Part shown: positions 14,849 to 18,569 of the stretch, one piece after another | How the letters are laid out: each line of letters begins with the position of its first letter | Numbering within the stretch: the stretch's first letter is position 1 | Assembly: GCA_017420825.1 (NCBI GenBank) | Contig: JAFQNU010000055.1 | Span: forward strand, 1-18,569 | Direction: 5' to 3' | DNA length: 18,569 nucleotides | From: Clostridia bacterium | GTDB taxonomy: Bacteria; Bacillota; Clostridia; UBA1381 | Notes under the pieces: model-generated | Seen by the model: only the letters and a program-made list of their open reading frames with translations | Database searches by the model: none | What the model was told of the DNA's origin: nothing | Translations under genes and position numbers: made by a program

Positions 14849-15220
14849 TCAAATTCCATTTTTACCGGAATTTACAGCCTTATAGTTATCAATGATTTTC
14901 ATATTATTGATATAAAGTCCCTTTTTTATAAGTCGCGTCTTAATCCTTTCCTTTAACTCCGACGGAACCTCGGCAGAACCGTTGATTATATAGAACATAT
15001 CTCTGTATTTTGCCCATTCCTTTGGGTGATTGTTAATTGACACACCAAGACGTTTATTTAACAGCCTAAACACCCTCATCGCATTTTCCTGTGTCGGTGC
15101 TTTATTTACGGTCAATCTTGCAAAAAACATTGACACATTTATGTAAACAAACCTGATAATTAACCAAATTACAACCACCGCAATTACAGCATAAAATATT
15201 TCTTCTAACTTCTCATTCAT
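14849..15220 (-). CDS. Small single-pass membrane protein of unknown function
   Basis: A 123-residue protein that I do not recognise. A hydrophobic helix spans residues about 7-27 (AVIAVVVIWLIIRFVYI). It is followed by a basic soluble part with an Arg/Lys-rich segment near 50-70 and a charged C-terminus. Topology by the positive-inside rule suggests a cytoplasmic tail. ATG 15220 is chosen because GGAGG is 8 bases upstream; an in-frame ATG 15235 is part of that ribosome site. It lies 35 bases after the 481-residue gene and 52 bases before the beta-helix gene, so it is probably co-transcribed with both. Confidence 0.6.
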   Translation of the reverse strand: MNEKLEEIFYAVIAVVVIWLIIRFVYINVSMFFARLTVNKAPTQENAMRVFRLLNKRLGVSINNHPKEWAKYRDMFYIINGSAEVPSELKERIKTRLIKKGLYINNMKIIDNYKAVNSGKNGI

Positions 15221-15255
15221 TTTTATTTCCTCCATATCCGACTAATTTGTCTGTT

Positions 15256-16701
15256 TTATATTTGACCGTTATATTTTAAAAGCCTTACCAGCGCTTTGTC
15301 AGAAATAAGATAAATATCAAGATTAAGCCTTGCAGTTGCTCTTTTTATATAATTTCTGAATGCTTCTGTAACCTCTTTAGCGGAAACAAAAACCACAATT
15401 GCCCTGTTTCCAAAATAAGTAAATGGCCTGATTACCTGATAGGTTACATCTTCTTTAACCTTCGTCTTGATTTCCGCTCCCGATTTTACAGGAATACATA
15501 TATAATATGTACCTTTTTCCCTTCTTACAGGCAGTTCCATATCAGATATTTCATATCCACTATGAGTTTTTGTACTCTCCTTTTCAATAACATGCCTGTC
15601 AATATTCTTTATAACGTTTGCAAGTTTGCCCCTTAAAACTTGGTCATTATATCCTAACACGGAATTTATCTCCTCTTCGGTAATTTCAACCGACGCAGAG
15701 TCGCTGTATCCGTTAAAGTAATCGTCAAGCTTAAACCATGACCTATCCGCTTTTCCATCAAACGGTGGTAATTTCATTTGCTCTATTTTGCTGTTATCTG
15801 TTTCTTTTAATACTCTGATGCAATCTCTTAAATATACAATTTTGCTCTCTTCGTTCAGTCCGTCATAAAAATTTTCATATTCTGATAAATTTTCATTAAA
15901 ATACCTTACAAAATAATCCTTGTCAAAATCATATATATTTCTTGCCGCCCAAATATTATTTAATATTACATTACTTTCTTCAATTTTCTTTATTTTTTCT
16001 ATAGCACCATCATTATCATCATTTTTCATAATATGGCAATATTTGTCATATACACTGTGAATGAACAATAACAGCTTAACATTCATCTTTAAATCAAACT
16101 TTTTACAATACACTTTAACAGTGTTCATACAGCGCTCAATAAGACCACAGGCACTTTCATAATAACACTTGCTCCCGCTTTTAACATAATCAAGCAAAGC
16201 ATCTTCATAATTTAATGCTAAGTACAGCACAGAATTATAGTCTATGTCGTCTGCCTGTTCCGCTCTTGCCAATATTTCCAGTGCTTTGACCAGCTCATCA
16301 CCTCTGCTGTCAAAAAAATAATCATTTTCTGAACTCTCTCCTAATGCCATGTTATGTTCAATTTGAATTTTTACAATATTAATCTGTATGTTCATTCTAT
16401 AAACAAGCTGAGATATATCATAATTCCCATTCCTGATATCATTATAGAAATAATGAAATGATGAATAATAAAATATAATTCTATCAAATACAACTGTATC
16501 AGCTATAATTTCACTTATACGCTCTAAACTTATTTTGTCTATATTGTCCGAAAAATCACATAGCTCAACAAATTCATCAAGCAAAAACTCAAACTCTGTA
16601 AGTCTTTTTAATTCAGTCCAACTGAGCTCCCGCTCATCACACAAGGCATAGTAATTATGAACAAATTCTTCAAATCTGCCAACAACCCAGTCCTTTGTCA
16701 T
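15256..16701 (-). CDS. Unknown 481-residue protein with possible C-terminal nuclease-like fold
   Basis: Not recognised as a named family. Residues about 1-350 are predicted to be mostly helical, rich in Tyr, Asp and Glu, with no membrane segment. Residues about 375-481 resemble an Mrr/restriction-endonuclease-type domain. D387 is a candidate metal ligand, and the strand YYICIPVKSG (399-408) carries K406. It continues with Q422, VIRPF, AIVVFVSAKEV, an Ala/Arg helix, then LDIYLISDKALVRLL. In active enzymes the residue two before the Lys is Glu or Gln; here it is Pro404, so activity may be lost or altered. R9 and H15 make one Rx5H, a weak HEPN-like pattern. Its ATG overlaps the nucleotidyltransferase stop by 4 bases. 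Confidence 0.6.
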   Translation of the reverse strand: MTKDWVVGRFEEFVHNYYALCDERELSWTELKRLTEFEFLLDEFVELCDFSDNIDKISLERISEIIADTVVFDRIIFYYSSFHYFYNDIRNGNYDISQLVYRMNIQINIVKIQIEHNMALGESSENDYFFDSRGDELVKALEILARAEQADDIDYNSVLYLALNYEDALLDYVKSGSKCYYESACGLIERCMNTVKVYCKKFDLKMNVKLLLFIHSVYDKYCHIMKNDDNDGAIEKIKKIEESNVILNNIWAARNIYDFDKDYFVRYFNENLSEYENFYDGLNEESKIVYLRDCIRVLKETDNSKIEQMKLPPFDGKADRSWFKLDDYFNGYSDSASVEITEEEINSVLGYNDQVLRGKLANVIKNIDRHVIEKESTKTHSGYEISDMELPVRREKGTYYICIPVKSGAEIKTKVKEDVTYQVIRPFTYFGNRAIVVFVSAKEVTEAFRNYIKRATARLNLDIYLISDKALVRLLKYNGQI

Positions 16702-17006
16702 ATAATTCTTACCATCCTTTCACTTTCTATCATTTCTCTTTTTTGATTAAGTAATTGCTGATATTCGTCTGTGCTTAAACATATTGCATCAACTTCTTTT
16801 CCTGCCTCCTCAACTGCTTTTTTAACTAAATCACGTCTTTTCCAAAAAGAAATACCACAAAAATCATTTGATATTATCAACAAATCTATATCTGAATCTG
16901 TCCTCTGTTTATTGGTGGTATACGAACCCCTCACAAAACAAATCTCACATTCAAAATATAAATTTTTGCTCAATACTTCTCTTATTTCTGTAATCTTTTT
17001 ATTCAT
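16698..17006 (-). CDS. Minimal nucleotidyltransferase (MNT/pol-beta fold)
   Basis: A 102-residue protein of the minimal nucleotidyltransferase family. The signature is G-S followed by ten residues and D-x-D (RGSYTTNKQRTDSDIDLL, residues 26-43 from this start), with a third acidic strand residue in EVDAICL (Asp at about 73). That set is what active NTases need to bind two metals and a nucleotide. In HEPN/MNT toxin-antitoxin pairs such a protein adenylates its partner toxin; here the partner gene is immediately downstream with a 4-base overlap. The frame extends to GTG 17039, but that codon has no ribosome site and lies only about 10 bases after the predicted transcription start. ATG 17006 is preferred; its AAAGGA is somewhat distant. 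Confidence 0.8.
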   Translation of the reverse strand: MNKKITEIREVLSKNLYFECEICFVRGSYTTNKQRTDSDIDLLIISNDFCGISFWKRRDLVKKAVEEAGKEVDAICLSTDEYQQLLNQKREMIESERMVRII

Positions 17007-17055
17007 TACCTGTATTTTCGTCCTTTTAAGAAGATTCACGATTATTTATGACAAT

Positions 17056-17084
17056 ATTTTACCATTTATTATTATATGTGTCAA
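17056..17084 (-). promoter_or_regulatory. Sigma-A promoter of the nucleotidyltransferase operon
   Basis: On the minus strand, TTGACA (17084-17079), a 17-base spacer and TAAAAT (17061-17056), with TGG before the -10 (extended). It lies in the 53-base gap after the GGDEF gene and shows that the pair can be transcribed independently. Confidence 0.8.
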
Positions 17085-17092
17085 TGCTTTAA

Positions 17093-18004
17093 TTATTTCA
17101 TACCTGTCTTTATATTTCTTTTATTCTCATACATCAAATCATCTGCCCGATTAAATACATCAACTACCGATTTGTCTGTTTCGCTGTTATAAAAAGCCAC
17201 ACCTCTGGCAATATGTACAGGTATTGTTTTATTCTCTGCCGTTATAAATTCATTTTTACATCTTCGGTCAAGCTTGTTAATCAACTCATTACCTTCATCA
17301 TAATCTCTGTTTTTTAAGATAACTGCAAATTCGTCTCCTCCTATACGGAATACCGGACTTCTTTTAAATACTCCTGATATAATCTGTGCGGCACTGCATA
17401 TCAGACTATTGCCTGCCTCATGCCCTATGTTATCATTTGTTTCCTTCAGCTCATTCAGGTCACAGACAACAATTCCAAACTTAGTATCAGAATTTTTTAT
17501 TTCCTCTTCAATTCTGCTTGTCCATGATTTGTATGAGGTGACATTCCTTAGCCCGGTTAATGAGTCACGATACGCAAGCATATGCTGATGATGGTCATGT
17601 TCCTTTATACTCTCCGCCATTTTAACAAATGCAGTACCGAGAGCATCTATCTCATATATGTTGCTTGGTTTTATATCCACCTCGTAATCTCCGTTTGATA
17701 ACTCATACTCTTCTTTCATCAGTTGATTTAAAGGCTTTACTATCCTACCGGCAATCATAACCGTAACAACAGAAAAAAGTATTGCCACAAGAAATACCAA
17801 TGCATAGCCGACAGCTTCAATACTATATATAACATATTTTATTTCATTATACCCTTCAGCAAAAACCATATTCATACATTTACCAATAGCATATATACTC
17901 ATTCCGCTTATTATCATGGTTACTGAAAATATTGCCAAAACTATCGTTATAACTAATCTTACATAAATCGAATTTGTTTTTTTATCTTCATTTTCTTTCT
18001 CCAT
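17093..18004 (-). CDS. Membrane GGDEF diguanylate cyclase with HAMP domain
   Basis: Probable c-di-GMP synthase. The 303-residue protein has two membrane helices (about 15-38 and 62-86) with only a short loop of about 25 residues between them. A HAMP linker (about 87-135) and a GGDEF domain (about 145-300) follow. Motifs seen are DSLTGLRN, DLNELKETNDNIGHEAG, the intact active-site loop RIGGDEF (220-226) and ADDLMYENK. The inhibitory I-site RxxD expected just upstream is absent (FKRS). The extracytoplasmic loop is too small for a classical sensor domain. ATG 18004 directly follows an in-frame TGA and has no good Shine-Dalgarno sequence, so expression may be low. It begins 60 bases after lon. 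Confidence 0.9.
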   Translation of the reverse strand: MEKENEDKKTNSIYVRLVITIVLAIFSVTMIISGMSIYAIGKCMNMVFAEGYNEIKYVIYSIEAVGYALVFLVAILFSVVTVMIAGRIVKPLNQLMKEEYELSNGDYEVDIKPSNIYEIDALGTAFVKMAESIKEHDHHQHMLAYRDSLTGLRNVTSYKSWTSRIEEEIKNSDTKFGIVVCDLNELKETNDNIGHEAGNSLICSAAQIISGVFKRSPVFRIGGDEFAVILKNRDYDEGNELINKLDRRCKNEFITAENKTIPVHIARGVAFYNSETDKSVVDVFNRADDLMYENKRNIKTGMK

Positions 18005-18015
18005 TCAGGTTAACT

Positions 18016-18045
18016 ATAATATTTAAATCGTATCCCCTTTGTCAC
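18016..18045 (-). promoter_or_regulatory. Possible weak promoter of the GGDEF gene
   Basis: On the minus strand, GTGACA (18045-18040), an 18-base spacer and TATTAT (18021-18016), in the lon-GGDEF gap. The match is modest. No terminator hairpin is seen after lon, so read-through is also possible. Confidence 0.3.
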
Positions 18046-18064
18046 TTTCAAAAGCCATTATCAA

Positions 18065-18569
18065 TTATAGATGTACCGATAACGCCGCATCAAGAACCGT
18101 ATCCATCGTTTTTGCTGTAATAAACTTCATTTCGTCTCTCACCTGTTCGGGAATATCTTCTATATCCCGACAATTTTCGTCAGGTATAATAACTGTTTTT
18201 ATTCCTGCCCTATATGCTGCAAGCGATTTTTCTTTAAGACCTCCGATCGGCAAAACATTTCCTCTTAATGTTATTTCACCTGTCATTGCCACATCACACT
18301 TTACAGGTATATTAGTAAGCGCTGATGCAACTGCTGTTGCAATTGTTATTCCGGCAGACGGCCCGTCCTTCGGGACTGCTCCCTCAGGCACATGAATATG
18401 TATATCCCTTGTCTTATAAAAATCTTCTTCAATCTTCAACTCATCAGACTTTGAACGGATATAGCTTACTGCTGTCATTGCAGATTCTTTCATTACATCA
18501 CCGAGATTTCCTGTTAGCTCTATCTTTCCTGTCCCCTTCATGACATTTACTTCAACTGACAATGTATCT
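18065..18569 (-). CDS. lon: Lon protease, C-terminal proteolytic domain (partial, 5' end outside window)
   Basis: The final 167 or so residues of LonA, the ATP-dependent AAA+ serine protease; the start and the ATPase domain lie beyond the right edge. The catalytic Ser is in PKDGPSAG and the catalytic Lys in GGLKEKSLAA, with AMTGEITLRGNVLPIGG between them, the standard Ser-Lys dyad layout of the P domain. The protein ends soon after the fold, without extension. engB is commonly the next gene after lon in Firmicutes; here it lies about 4.7 kb further on. Confidence 0.95.
   Translation of the reverse strand, partial: DTLSVEVNVMKGTGKIELTGNLGDVMKESAMTAVSYIRSKSDELKIEEDFYKTRDIHIHVPEGAVPKDGPSAGITIATAVASALTNIPVKCDVAMTGEITLRGNVLPIGGLKEKSLAAYRAGIKTVIIPDENCRDIEDIPEQVRDEMKFITAKTMDTVLDAALSVHL

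Noticed and set aside
14797..15235. Upstream ATG starts at 14811 and 15235 giving MEEI... N-termini
   Set aside because: In both cases the ATG is part of an ATGGAGGA ribosome binding site for the next in-frame ATG, which is well spaced.
16650..16701. HEPN RNase motif (R9/H15) in the NTase partner
   Set aside because: One Rx5H exists, but it is at the extreme N-terminus and the residue after Arg is Phe, not the usual polar one. It is too weak to call HEPN.
1..18569. Mobile element, prophage, CRISPR array or RNA genes
   Set aside because: I scanned both strands for transposase or integrase motifs, spaced direct repeats and tRNA-like cloverleafs and saw none. A covariance-model or repeat search would be needed to exclude small RNAs.

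Overview
The window is low-GC, gene-dense bacterial DNA. It carries Firmicutes housekeeping genes: spoVG, divIVA, sepF, ylmH, engB next to lon, and lepA. Strong AGGAGG-type ribosome binding sites and TTGACA/TAAAAT-type promoters fit this. I infer a member of the class Clostridia. The genus cannot be fixed from the sequence alone. No tRNA, rRNA, CRISPR array, transposase or prophage gene is visible.

Left block (35-6423, minus strand): one tight seven-gene operon read right to left. In order it encodes a membrane-anchored TPR protein, a GNAT acetyltransferase, RarA, LepA/EF4, a RibU-like ECF S-component, a small multidrug export-type membrane protein and type I mannose-6-phosphate isomerase. 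A good sigma-A promoter lies at 6451-6479, and several junctions are 4-base ATGA overlaps. Upstream of it sits monocistronic spoVG, with its own promoter and intrinsic terminator.

Middle (7145-9026, plus strand): murC and a YpsA/DUF1273-type SLOG gene overlap and are read divergently from spoVG. They converge on divIVA across a perfect 13-bp bidirectional hairpin whose loop is the SLOG stop codon.

Right block (9043-18569, minus strand): a cell-division and envelope cluster runs engB, HlyD-like gene, yggS/ylmE, sepF, ylmH, divIVA. The usual ylmG is not between sepF and ylmH; a hairpin is there instead. Upstream of engB lies the 3' end of lon, truncated by the window edge. lon and engB are commonly adjacent in Firmicutes, but here five accessory genes separate them: a membrane GGDEF protein, a minimal nucleotidyltransferase, its overlapping 481-residue partner, a small membrane protein and a cytoplasmic beta-helix (GH28-like) protein. 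The nucleotidyltransferase pair has its own strong promoter.

The best candidate for an undescribed system is that nucleotidyltransferase/partner pair. The nucleotidyltransferase has the GSx10DxD signature of MNT-type antitoxins. The partner is a long, apparently helical protein ending in what looks like a degenerate restriction-endonuclase-type fold. This is inference from motif reading, not from a database search.
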